From Inquilinus sp052113205 (GTDB lineage Bacteria; Pseudomonadota; Alphaproteobacteria; DSM-16000; Inquilinaceae), in the NCBI RefSeq assembly GCF_052113205.1, contig NZ_JBFRCU010000007.1:62001-126000 (forward strand): a DNA stretch of 64,000 nt. The letters run 5' to 3'. Of this stretch, positions 46,158 to 54,514 are shown one piece after another (within the stretch, counting starts at the first letter, position 1; each line of letters begins with the position of its first letter). A program made the translations under genes and the position numbers. The notes beneath the pieces were generated by a model, which had not been told where the DNA came from, searched no databases, and worked only from the letters and a program-made list of their open reading frames with translations.

Positions 46158-47183
46158 ATGACGACCTTGCGTACCCGGATCCTGGCGGGCGCCGCCCTGG
46201 CGGCCATGCTGTCCGCCGCCCCGGCCGGCGCGGCCGAGCCGTTCCGCTGCGCGCCGGGCGAGCTCTACGCCATGAACGTGATGGTCTCGGGCGTCGAGTA
46301 CTGGTTCCCGGTCTATGAGATGTTCAAGCAGGCCGGCAAGCAGATGGGCTGCGAGACCATCTACACCGGCACGCCCGACTATGACGTCACCAAGCAGATC
46401 GCCAGCTTCGACCAGATCCTGGCGCGCCAGCCCAAGGGCATCCTGGTGCATCCGATGAACTCGGATCCGTTCATCGAGCCGATCAACCGCGCGATCGAGC
46501 AGGGCACGGCGATCGTCACCTTCGCCGCGGATTCGCCGAACTCGAACCGCACCGCCTTCATCACCTCGAACAACGACCTCGAGGGCACGGGCGCGGCCGA
46601 CGCCGTGGCCGAGGCGATGGGCGGCAAGGGCGAATACGGCGTGCTGGAGAATCCGGGCCAGGACAACCATGACCGCCGCGTCGCCGCCTTCATCGAGCGG
46701 ATGGAGGAGAAGTGGCCGGACATGAAGCTGGTCGCCCGCGCCGCCTCGAACCAGGACCCGAACAAGGCGTACCAGGCCGTGCTGTCGATGGCCCAGGCCA
46801 ACCCGAACCTCGGCGCGCTGTTCATGCCGGAGGCCAACTCGGCCCTCGGCGCCGCCCAGGCCAGCGTCGAGCTCGGCGGCAAGATCAAGGTCATGACCGC
46901 CGACGTGAACGCCAAGATCCTCGACATGATCAAGGCCGGCCAGGTCTTCGGCTCGGTCAACCCGAACCAGGGCATGCAGGGCTATATGGGCTTCATGGCG
47001 CTGTACCTCGCCGCCCATCCCGACCTGATCGACCCGATGAACGACGCCAAGGGCGCCGGCCGGAACCCGATGGTGATCCCGTTCATCGACAACGGCTACG
47101 CCGTGGTCACGGCCGCCAATGCCGATAACTTCTACTGGGACAAGTATCTGCAGCGCCGCGGCACCAAGGGCATCGACGAGTAA
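46158..47183 (+). CDS. Carbohydrate ABC transporter substrate-binding protein
   Basis: This is a periplasmic receptor of 341 residues of the ribose-binding-like class (Peripla_BP_4). The signal peptide is residues 1-25 (ILAGAALAAMLSAAPAGAAE); the mature part shows GVEYWFPVYEMFKQAGKQ and AITFAADSPNSNR-like sugar-pocket sequence (actual VTFAADSPNSNR). The ATG at 46158 follows GGGAGGATGAGAG. It is the first gene of the 46158-57073 series; downstream enzymes suggest the ligand is a polyol or deoxysugar that is phosphorylated after uptake. Confidence 0.92.
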   Translation: MTTLRTRILAGAALAAMLSAAPAGAAEPFRCAPGELYAMNVMVSGVEYWFPVYEMFKQAGKQMGCETIYTGTPDYDVTKQIASFDQILARQPKGILVHPMNSDPFIEPINRAIEQGTAIVTFAADSPNSNRTAFITSNNDLEGTGAADAVAEAMGGKGEYGVLENPGQDNHDRRVAAFIERMEEKWPDMKLVARAASNQDPNKAYQAVLSMAQANPNLGALFMPEANSALGAAQASVELGGKIKVMTADVNAKILDMIKAGQVFGSVNPNQGMQGYMGFMALYLAAHPDLIDPMNDAKGAGRNPMVIPFIDNGYAVVTAANADNFYWDKYLQRRGTKGIDE

Positions 47184-47254
47184 TCGCCGATCCGACTGCC
47201 GGCCGGGACTCGTCCCGGCCGGCCTCCGCGACCCAGGAAGCCCTTCGAAATCCC

Positions 47255-48805
47255 ATGTCCCTGCTCTCCGTCCACGACATCGCCAAGAGCTTCGGCCCGG
47301 TCCGCGCGCTGTCCGGCGTGCGGTTCGAGCTGCAGGCCGGCGAGGTGCACGCCTTGATGGGCGAGAACGGCGCCGGCAAGTCGACGCTGATGAACGTGCT
47401 GGGCGGCGTGCACCAGCCCGACCGCGGCACGGTCAGCCTGGACGGCAAGCCGGTGCGGATTCCCAGCCCGGCCGCGGCCCAGGCACTGGGAATCGGGCTG
47501 GTGCATCAGGAGATCGCGCTCTGCCCCGACGCCACCGTGGCCGAGAACATCTTCATGGCCGAGACCAATGGCCGGCGCGGCCTCAGGCGCAGCCTGTGGC
47601 TGGACACGCGCGACCTGAAGCGGCGGGCCGAGGCGGTGCTGGCCAGCCTGCATCCGGTGCCGGTCGACGTCCGCGCCGGCGAGCTGCCGATCGCCAGCCA
47701 GCAGATCGTCGAGATCGCCAAGGCCCTGACCCTGAACTGCCGGGTGCTGATCCTCGACGAGCCGACGGCGGCGCTGACCGAGGCGGAGGCCGAGGCGCTG
47801 TTCGCCATCATCCGCGGCCTTCAGGCCCGTGGCATCGGCATCATCTATATCAGCCATCGCATGGCCGAGATCTTCGCCATCGCCGACCGCATCACCGTGT
47901 TCCGCGACGGCGCCTATGTCGAGACGCTGCAGACCGCGGCGACGACGCCGGAGCAGGTGGCGGCGAAGATGGTCGGCCGGCCGCTGCTGGACCTGTACCC
48001 GCCGCGCCGCGGCCCGGCCACAGGATCCCCGCTGCTCAAGGTCGAGGGCCTGTCCGACGGCGGCATCGTCCGCGATGTCGGCTTCGAGGTCCGGCCGGGC
48101 GAGATCGTCAGCCTCGGCGGGCTGATCGGCTCCGGCCGCACCGAGACGGTGCAGGCGATCTGCGGCCTCACCCGGCGCGCGTCCGGCCGGGTCACCTGCG
48201 ACGGCGCCGAGGTGCCGCCGGGGGACTATCCCGCCGCGATCCGGCAGGGGCTGGTCTATCTGAGCGAGGACCGCAAGGGCAACGGCGTCTTCCTCGACCT
48301 GTCGATCGCCCAGAACGTCTCGTCGCTGGACCTGCGGCTGGTGTCGGGCCCGGTCATGGTCAGCCGCCGGCGCGAGGCGGCGCTGGCCGAGACGATGCGC
48401 CAGCGCCTGGGCATCCGCTGCGCCGGCGTGCACCAGCCGGTGGCGACGCTCAGCGGCGGCAACCAGCAGAAGGTGGCGCTGGCCCGGCTGCTGGCGGTCA
48501 ATCCGCGCATCCTGTTCGTCGACGAGCCGACGCGCGGCGTCGACATCGGCGCCAAGGCGCAGATCTACGCCATCCTGCGCGAGCTCGCCGACCAGGGCGC
48601 CGGCATCGTCGCGATCTCGTCCGAGCTGCCGGAGCTGATCGGCATCAGCGACCGCATCCTGGTCCTGCATGAGGGCCGCCTGGCCGGCGAGCTCGGGCCG
48701 GGCGAGATGACCGAGGAGGCGATCATGCAGCTGGCCTCCGGCCTCGCTGTCCAGGAACGCGGACCCGGCGCGCCGCGCCGCGCCGCCATGGGAGACATCA
48801 GATGA
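47255..48805 (+). CDS. Carbohydrate ABC transporter ATP-binding protein (duplicated ATPase)
   Basis: This is a 516-residue energising subunit, the full length for the RbsA/MglA class. The first domain has Walker A GENGAGKST and Walker B LILDEPTAAL; the second has GLIGSGRTE, YLSEDRKGNGV, signature LSGGNQQKVALARLL and FVDEPTRGVD. It starts 71 bp after the binding-protein gene and overlaps the permease start by 4 bp. It is the only ATPase of this importer. Confidence 0.94.
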   Translation: MSLLSVHDIAKSFGPVRALSGVRFELQAGEVHALMGENGAGKSTLMNVLGGVHQPDRGTVSLDGKPVRIPSPAAAQALGIGLVHQEIALCPDATVAENIFMAETNGRRGLRRSLWLDTRDLKRRAEAVLASLHPVPVDVRAGELPIASQQIVEIAKALTLNCRVLILDEPTAALTEAEAEALFAIIRGLQARGIGIIYISHRMAEIFAIADRITVFRDGAYVETLQTAATTPEQVAAKMVGRPLLDLYPPRRGPATGSPLLKVEGLSDGGIVRDVGFEVRPGEIVSLGGLIGSGRTETVQAICGLTRRASGRVTCDGAEVPPGDYPAAIRQGLVYLSEDRKGNGVFLDLSIAQNVSSLDLRLVSGPVMVSRRREAALAETMRQRLGIRCAGVHQPVATLSGGNQQKVALARLLAVNPRILFVDEPTRGVDIGAKAQIYAILRELADQGAGIVAISSELPELIGISDRILVLHEGRLAGELGPGEMTEEAIMQLASGLAVQERGPGAPRRAAMGDIR

Positions 48806-49773
48806 GCATGGCCGACGTGACGCCGATGATGCGCGTCGTCCGGGTCCGCGAATTCGGCCTGCTGGCCATCATCGCCCTGCTGTTCGTGGCGATGAGCTTC
48901 GCCTCGCCCTATTTCCTGACCCTGTCGAACATGCGGGCGATCCTGCTGTCCTTCTCGATCGAGGGGATCGTGGTCATCGGCATGACCATCCTGCTGATCG
49001 TCGGCGGCATCGACCTGTCGGTGGGCTCGGTGGTCTGCCTGTCGATGGTGATCGGCGGCACGCTGTTCCTGGCCGGGCTGGACCCATGGTCGGCCAGCCT
49101 GATCGCGGTCGCGTGCTGCGGCGCCATCGGCTTCCTGATGGGGCTGTGCGTCACCCGCATCGGGCTGCATTTCTTCATCGTGTCGCTGGCCTTCATGGTG
49201 ATCACCCGCGGCCTCAGCCTGCTGCTGACCCAGGGCACGCCGCAGTCGCTGTTCTCGCTGCCGAAGGAGTTCAAGTTCGTCGGCCAGGGCAGCGTCGGCG
49301 GCCTGCCCTTCGTCATCCTGATCTTCCTGGTGCTGATCGCCGTGTTCGACGTGCTGCTGCGCAAATCGGTGCTGTTCCGGCGGGTCTACTACACCGGCAG
49401 CAACGAGAAGGCGGCCCGCTTCTCCGGCATCGACACCAGGCGCACCAAGATCATCTGCGCCACTTTGTGCAGCACGCTGGCCGGCGTCGCCGGGGTGATC
49501 TACATGGCCCGGTTCGGCGCGGCCACCCCGCAATTCGGCGTCGGCATGGAGCTCAGCGTCATCGCCGCCGCGGTGATCGGCGGGGCCAGCCTGAACGGCG
49601 GGTCCGGCACCATCGCCGGCGCGGTGCTGGGGGCGGCCCTGCTGTCGCTGGTCACGTCGTCGCTGATCCTGCTCAACGTGCCGGTGTACTGGCAGGACAT
49701 CATCCGCGGCGCCATCCTGCTGGTGGCGGTGACGATCGATCACCTCCTCAACATGAACAAAGCCCGGGGCTGA
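48802..49773 (+). CDS. Carbohydrate ABC transporter permease
   Basis: This is a 323-residue membrane subunit with about nine hydrophobic segments. The hallmark GGIDLSVGSVVCLS is intact and VIGGASLNGGSGTIAGAVLG follows near the C-terminus. Since only one permease gene is present, the channel is probably a homodimer. The ATG at 48802 overlaps the ATPase stop; an ATG two codons on is also possible. The SorC regulator starts 3 bp after its stop. Confidence 0.94.
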   Translation: MSMADVTPMMRVVRVREFGLLAIIALLFVAMSFASPYFLTLSNMRAILLSFSIEGIVVIGMTILLIVGGIDLSVGSVVCLSMVIGGTLFLAGLDPWSASLIAVACCGAIGFLMGLCVTRIGLHFFIVSLAFMVITRGLSLLLTQGTPQSLFSLPKEFKFVGQGSVGGLPFVILIFLVLIAVFDVLLRKSVLFRRVYYTGSNEKAARFSGIDTRRTKIICATLCSTLAGVAGVIYMARFGAATPQFGVGMELSVIAAAVIGGASLNGGSGTIAGAVLGAALLSLVTSSLILLNVPVYWQDIIRGAILLVAVTIDHLLNMNKARG

Positions 49774-49776
49774 CCG

Positions 49777-50757
49777 ATGCCGCGCCCGCTCTACAGCGAA
49801 TCCGAACGACTGCGAAACATCCACCGCGTCCTGGTGATGTTCTACCAGGAGCACCGCTCCCAGGCCGACATCGCGGCGGAGATCGGCATCTCGCCGGCCA
49901 GCGTCAACCGCATGATCCGCGAGGGGCATGAGCGCGGGCTGGTCGACATCCGCATCCGCTCGCCCTTCGATGCGGAGGAGGGGCTGTCGTCGACGCTGAA
50001 GCGCCTGGGCGGCCTCGATTCGGCGGTGGCGGTGGCCGCGGTCTCGACCGACCCGGCGATCGTGCTGAAATCGGCGGCCGAGGCGGCGGCGACGACGCTG
50101 CTGGAAGGCCTGGCCGACGGCATGACCATCGCCGTCTCCGGCGGCGTCGCCCTCTGCGCCACGATCGAGGCGCTGGCCCCGCCGCGGGCCTATGACGTCC
50201 GCGTCGTGCCGGCCACCGGCGGCGTCCAGGGCAAGTTCCGCACCGACGTCAACCACGTCGCCGTCGCTTTGGCCGAGAAGCTGGGCGGCAAGGCCTACCA
50301 GCTGCACGCCCCGATCTTCGCGGCGAACGAGGCGGAGCGGGCGGCGCTGCTGTCGGTGTCGACCATCCGCAGCGTGCTCGACATGGCCCGGTCCGCCGAC
50401 GTCGCCCTGTTCGGCATCGGCTCGGTGCGCGACGAGCACGCCACCTACCTGACCCTGTCGGACACCGCCGACCGCGGCGCGATCGAGCGCGTCGGGGCCG
50501 AGGCGGAGCTGCTGGCCCATCTGCTCGATCGCGACGGCCGGCCCTGCGACCACCCGTCGAACCGCCGGCTGGTGGCGCTGACGCTGGACGAGCTGGCGGG
50601 GATCCCGCGGCGGATCGCGGTCGCCTCGGGCGAGCGCAAGGTCGGGGCCATCGCCGCGGTGCTGCGCGGCGGCGCGCTGGGCCATTTGATCACGGATGAC
50701 CGGACGGCGCGCGCCGTCGTCGAAAAGCTGGAGGGCAAGGATGCAGATGCAGCGTGA
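49777..50757 (+). CDS. SorC-family sugar-binding transcriptional regulator
   Basis: This is a 326-residue regulator. The helix-turn-helix is at about 14-62 (SQADIAAEIGISPASVNRMI) and a sugar-phosphate-isomerase-like effector domain at about 65-315 (GMTIAVSGGVALCATIEAL, VVPATGGVQGKF, DVALFGIGSV). Relatives include EryD, SorC and LsrR, which are usually repressors released by a phosphorylated substrate. It is inside the operon, so it probably autoregulates the importer and catabolic genes through the palindrome at 46088. Confidence 0.92.
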   Translation: MPRPLYSESERLRNIHRVLVMFYQEHRSQADIAAEIGISPASVNRMIREGHERGLVDIRIRSPFDAEEGLSSTLKRLGGLDSAVAVAAVSTDPAIVLKSAAEAAATTLLEGLADGMTIAVSGGVALCATIEALAPPRAYDVRVVPATGGVQGKFRTDVNHVAVALAEKLGGKAYQLHAPIFAANEAERAALLSVSTIRSVLDMARSADVALFGIGSVRDEHATYLTLSDTADRGAIERVGAEAELLAHLLDRDGRPCDHPSNRRLVALTLDELAGIPRRIAVASGERKVGAIAAVLRGGALGHLITDDRTARAVVEKLEGKDADAA

Positions 50758-51733
50758 GATCGGGGCCAGCGGGATCCCCGCCAGCGCGGTGGGGCTCGGC
50801 ACCTGGGCCATGGGCGGCTGGCTGTGGGGCGGCGGCGACGACGATGCCTCGGTGGCGGCGATCCGCGCCGCGCTGGACGCCGGAGTCACCCTGATCGACA
50901 CCGCCCCGGCCTATGGCCTGGGCCGGGCCGAGGATCTGGTCGGCCGGGCGGTCGAGGGCCGCCGCGACGAGGTCGTGCTGGTGACCAAATGCGGCCTGGT
51001 CTGGGACACCGACAAGGGCCGGCCCTTCGTCGGCCAGGACGACAAGACCATCCACCGCTATCTCGGCGCGGAGTCGGTGCGGCAGGAGCTGGAGGCCAGC
51101 CTGCGCCGCCTGCGCACCGACCATGTCGACGTGCTGATCACCCATTGGCAGGACCCGACGACCCCGATCGCCGAGACCATGGACGCGCTGCTGGCGCTGA
51201 AGGCCGAGGGCAAGACCAAGGCCATCGGCATCAGCAACGCCAGCGTCGAGGATCTCGCCGCCTACCGTGCCGCGGGGCAGGTCGATTGCGTGCAGGAGGC
51301 CTACAACATGCTCGACCGCGGGCTGGAGCAGACGCTGATCCCGCCCTGCCGCCAGGCCGGCATCGCCGTGATCAGCTATTCCAGCCTGGCGCTGGGCCTG
51401 CTGACCGGCCGGATCGGGCCGGAGCGGAGCTTCGACGGCGACGACCTGCGCCGCACCAATCCGCGGTTCTCGGCCGAGAATCGGCGTTTGGTGGCCGCCT
51501 TCGCCGCCGATTTGGGCGGCATCGCCCGCGATCATGGCGTGGAGGTCGCCGATGTGGTGATCGCCTGGACCCTGACGCAGCCCGGCATCACCTTCGCCCT
51601 GTGCGGCGCGCGCAACGCCGACCAGGCCCGGGCGAACGCGCGGGCGGGAGAATTACGCCTGGCGGCGGACGAGCTGGCGGCGATCGACCGCGCCATCGCC
51701 ACCCATCTCGGCCCGGTCGCGGCGGCCGCGTAG
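50741..51733 (+). CDS. Aldo/keto reductase
   Basis: This is a 330-residue NADPH-type oxidoreductase with the TIM-barrel tetrad: Asp and Tyr in LIDTAPAYGLG, Lys in VLVTKCGL and His in VLITHWQD. The C-terminal part with ITFALCGARNADQ binds the cofactor phosphate. The start at 50741 (or 50747) lies within the end of the SorC gene, after GGAGGGCAAGG. It could reduce or oxidise a carbonyl of the imported sugar. It is the last gene before a 134-bp repeat; transcription may continue through it. Confidence 0.92.
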   Translation: MQMQREIGASGIPASAVGLGTWAMGGWLWGGGDDDASVAAIRAALDAGVTLIDTAPAYGLGRAEDLVGRAVEGRRDEVVLVTKCGLVWDTDKGRPFVGQDDKTIHRYLGAESVRQELEASLRRLRTDHVDVLITHWQDPTTPIAETMDALLALKAEGKTKAIGISNASVEDLAAYRAAGQVDCVQEAYNMLDRGLEQTLIPPCRQAGIAVISYSSLALGLLTGRIGPERSFDGDDLRRTNPRFSAENRRLVAAFAADLGGIARDHGVEVADVVIAWTLTQPGITFALCGARNADQARANARAGELRLAADELAAIDRAIATHLGPVAAAA

Positions 51734-51781
51734 CAACGGCTTTGGGAATGTCCAACTCACAAATCCTCGGGCGCATTCCGA

Positions 51782-51915
51782 TTACCTCTCCCGCTTGCGG
51801 GAGAGGTCGGAGACGCGAAGCGGCTCCGGGTGAGGGCTCTTTGTCGAGGCCCGGGCCAGCCCTCACCCGGTCGTCCTGCGGACGCCCGACCTCTCCCGCC
51901 AGGCGGGAGAGGCAA
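51782..51915. repeat. 134-bp dispersed palindromic repeat, copy 4
   Basis: This copy begins TTACCTCTCCCGC (one change from TTGCC) and ends GCGGGAGAGGCAA. Unlike copies 1-3 it lies between two genes in the same direction (aldo/keto reductase and GlpD-like), where it may lower expression of the downstream genes or protect the upstream message. Confidence 0.9.
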
Positions 51916-51953
51916 CACAAAGCTCAGCCCGTTGTGAGTCAGGACACGACACG

Positions 51954-53654
51954 ATGACCGGCAATGGCTCGGCCATCCCCGAGCGGGCCATCCCCGAGCG
52001 GGCCGATGTCCTGGTGATCGGCGGCGGGATCAACGGTATCAGCACCTTCCGCGAGCTGGCGCTGCAGGGCATCGACGTGGTGCTGGTCGAGCGCGACGAT
52101 TTCTGCTCCGGCGCCAGCGCCGCCTTGTCCCGCATGGTGCATGGCGGCCTGCGCTACCTCGAGAACGGCGAGTTCCGGCTGGTGCGCCAGTCGCTGCAGG
52201 AGCGCGATCGGCTGCTGCGCAACGCGCCGCACTATGTCTTCCCGCTGCCGACGCTGGTGCCGGTGACGGCCCGGCTGCGCGGCACGCTGGCGACGATCGG
52301 CGCCTTCCTCGGCATCGCCGAGCGGCCGAAGGCGCGGCCCGGGCTGATGATCCGGGCCGGGCTCGCGCTCTACGACCTGCTGTCCTGGCGCAGCCGGACC
52401 ATGCCGCGGCATCGCGGCATCGGCCGGGCCAGGCTGCAGCGCCTGGCCAAGGGCATCACCCGGCGGGCGGTGGCGGGGGTGCTGTATTACGACGCCCGCG
52501 TCACCCAGCCGGAGCGGCTGGGCATCGAGCTGTTGCTCGACACCGAGGCCGAGACCGGCGCCCGCGCCTTCTCCTACACCGAGATCACCGGCCGCGACGG
52601 CGACGGCCTGGCCTGGCGCGACCGGCTGACCGGCGCCAGCGGGCGGATCGCGCCGCGCGTGGTGGTCAACGCCACCGGCGCCTGGGTCGATCTCGTCGGC
52701 GGCGCCATCGGGCCGGCCACCAACCGCCGCCGGGTCCAGGGCACCAAGGGGTCGCATCTGATGATCCGCAACCCGCTTCTGCAGGAGGCGTTGGGCGACC
52801 GGATGATCTATTTCGAGAATGCCGACGGCCGCATCTGCATCGCCTTCAACCATGCGAACGCGGCGATGGTCGGGTCCACCGACATCCGGATCGACGACCC
52901 CGACGACGCGGTCTGCCTGGATGACGAGAAGCGCTACATGCTCGAAGCGCTCGGCGGCATCTTCCCGGATCTGGAGGTGCGCGAGGACGAGATCGTCCAT
53001 GTCTTCACCGGCGTCCGCCCGCTGCCGGTCAGCGAGGACGAGGCGACCGGGCGGATCAGCCGCGACCATGCCGTCGGGGTCGACCCGGCGGGCGCGCTGC
53101 CCTTCGCCGTGCTGACCCTGATCGGCGGCAAATGGACCACCTTCCGCGCCTTCGGCGAGGAGGTCGCCGACCTGGCCCTGGCCCAGCTCGGCCAGCCGCG
53201 CCGGGTCGGCACCCACGACCTGGCGATCGGCGGTGGCCGGGGCTTTCCGCGCGACGCCGCCGCCCGGTCGCGCTGGCAGCGGGACCAGGCCGCCGCCGCG
53301 GGCCTGCCGCTGGCGCGGTTCCAGAATCTGAGCGAGCGCTACGGCAGTCGCGCCGTCGCCGTCGCCCGTTTCCTCGGCGAGGGGCCGGACGAGCCGGTCG
53401 CCGCCGCCCCCGACTATTCGCGGCGCGAGCTGCAATATTTGATCGAGACCGAACGGGTGCGCGACATCGGCGACCTGCTGCTGCGTCGCACCCTGCTGGG
53501 GATGGAAGGGCGGGTCACCGCCGCCCTGGTCGCCGAGGCCGGGGCGCTGGTTGCGTCCAGCCTGGGCTGGACCGAGGCCGAGACCGCGGCCGCCGCGGCC
53601 CGCTTCGACGACATCATGGCCCGCCGCCACCGCGTGCAGGCCGCGCAACACTGA
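51954..53654 (+). CDS. GlpD-like FAD-dependent polyol-phosphate dehydrogenase
   Basis: This is a 566-residue flavoprotein of the glycerol-3-phosphate dehydrogenase family. The FAD dinucleotide fold is at VLVIGGGINGISTFRELALQ (about 19-38) with the acidic end VLVERDDF, followed by the family block SRMVHGGLRYLENGEFRLV. The late GKWTTFRAFGE motif is present. The true substrate may be glycerol-3-phosphate or another polyol phosphate (EryB, erythritol-phosphate dehydrogenase, belongs here). The N-terminus repeats IPERA twice. Its stop overlaps the aldolase start (TGATG). Electrons go to the quinone pool. Confidence 0.88.
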   Translation: MTGNGSAIPERAIPERADVLVIGGGINGISTFRELALQGIDVVLVERDDFCSGASAALSRMVHGGLRYLENGEFRLVRQSLQERDRLLRNAPHYVFPLPTLVPVTARLRGTLATIGAFLGIAERPKARPGLMIRAGLALYDLLSWRSRTMPRHRGIGRARLQRLAKGITRRAVAGVLYYDARVTQPERLGIELLLDTEAETGARAFSYTEITGRDGDGLAWRDRLTGASGRIAPRVVVNATGAWVDLVGGAIGPATNRRRVQGTKGSHLMIRNPLLQEALGDRMIYFENADGRICIAFNHANAAMVGSTDIRIDDPDDAVCLDDEKRYMLEALGGIFPDLEVREDEIVHVFTGVRPLPVSEDEATGRISRDHAVGVDPAGALPFAVLTLIGGKWTTFRAFGEEVADLALAQLGQPRRVGTHDLAIGGGRGFPRDAAARSRWQRDQAAAAGLPLARFQNLSERYGSRAVAVARFLGEGPDEPVAAAPDYSRRELQYLIETERVRDIGDLLLRRTLLGMEGRVTAALVAEAGALVASSLGWTEAETAAAAARFDDIMARRHRVQAAQH

Positions 53655-54514
53655 TGGGGTTTCCGATGTATCTGACCAAGAAGGTCCGCTTGAACCGGCT
53701 GATGCGGAATGGCCGCTGCCTGGATGTCGCGATCGACCACGGCGTCTGCAACGAGCCGTCCTTCATGGCCGGGCTGGAGGACATGGCAGGCGTGGTCTGC
53801 ATGCTGACCGCGGCCGGGCCGGACGCGATCCAGATGAATTACGGCCAGGCCGACCTGCTGCAGTCGATGCCGGGGCAGAACCGGCCGGCGCTGGTGATGC
53901 GCGTCGACATGGGCAACCCCTACAACCGCCAGCGTCATCGCGAGATGTGGGCGCTGCTGCAGAACGAGGCCGACCCGATCCTGCCGGCGTTGCGGCTTGA
54001 CGCGGCCTGCGTCGTGGTGAACCTGTTCATGCTGCCGGACGAGCCGGGGCTGTTCCGGCAATGCGTGCAGAACATCAGCCGGCTCGGCAATGATTGCGAG
54101 AAATACGGCATGCCGCTGATGATCGAGCCGCTGGTGATGCAGCCGAACGACCGCGGCGGCTACCTGGTCGATGGCGACACCGAGAAGATCGTCACCCTGG
54201 TCCGGCTGGCGCGCGAGCTCGGCGCCGACATCGTCAAGGCCGACCCAACCGACGACCCGGCCGATTTCCGCCATGTGGTCCAGGCGGCGCGCTGCCCGGT
54301 GCTGGTCCGCGGCGGCGGCAAGGCCGACCTGCGGCGCGTGTTCGACACTTCCGCCGCGCTGATGGCCCAGGGCGCCCATGGCCTGGTCTATGGCCGCAAC
54401 ATCTACCAGCACGACAACCCCGGCGCGGTGGTGGCGGCGCTGATGGCGATGATCCATGACGGCGCGGACGCCGACGCTGCCTGGTCGATCTATCGCAACG
54501 GGGGCGGACGATGA
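53654..54514 (+). CDS. Class I aldolase-like protein (DeoC/LacD/LsrF family)
   Basis: This is a 286-residue TIM-barrel protein related to DeoC, LacD and LsrF. Seen motifs: LDVAIDHGVCNEP near the N-terminus, LMIEPLVMQPN in the middle, the probable Schiff-base Lys in ADIVKADPTDDP, and phosphate-binding GGGKADLRRVFD and GLVYGRNIYQHDNP at the C-terminus. It probably cleaves the oxidised phosphorylated intermediate. The start at 53654 overlaps the dehydrogenase stop; ATG at 53666 is an alternative. Its stop overlaps the kinase start by 4 bp. Confidence 0.87.
   Translation: MGFPMYLTKKVRLNRLMRNGRCLDVAIDHGVCNEPSFMAGLEDMAGVVCMLTAAGPDAIQMNYGQADLLQSMPGQNRPALVMRVDMGNPYNRQRHREMWALLQNEADPILPALRLDAACVVVNLFMLPDEPGLFRQCVQNISRLGNDCEKYGMPLMIEPLVMQPNDRGGYLVDGDTEKIVTLVRLARELGADIVKADPTDDPADFRHVVQAARCPVLVRGGGKADLRRVFDTSAALMAQGAHGLVYGRNIYQHDNPGAVVAALMAMIHDGADADAAWSIYRNGGGR

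Noticed and set aside
53414..54457. 347-codon minus-strand frame opposite the aldolase gene
   Set aside because: Antisense shadow; the plus strand has tight stop/start overlaps on both sides and aldolase motifs.
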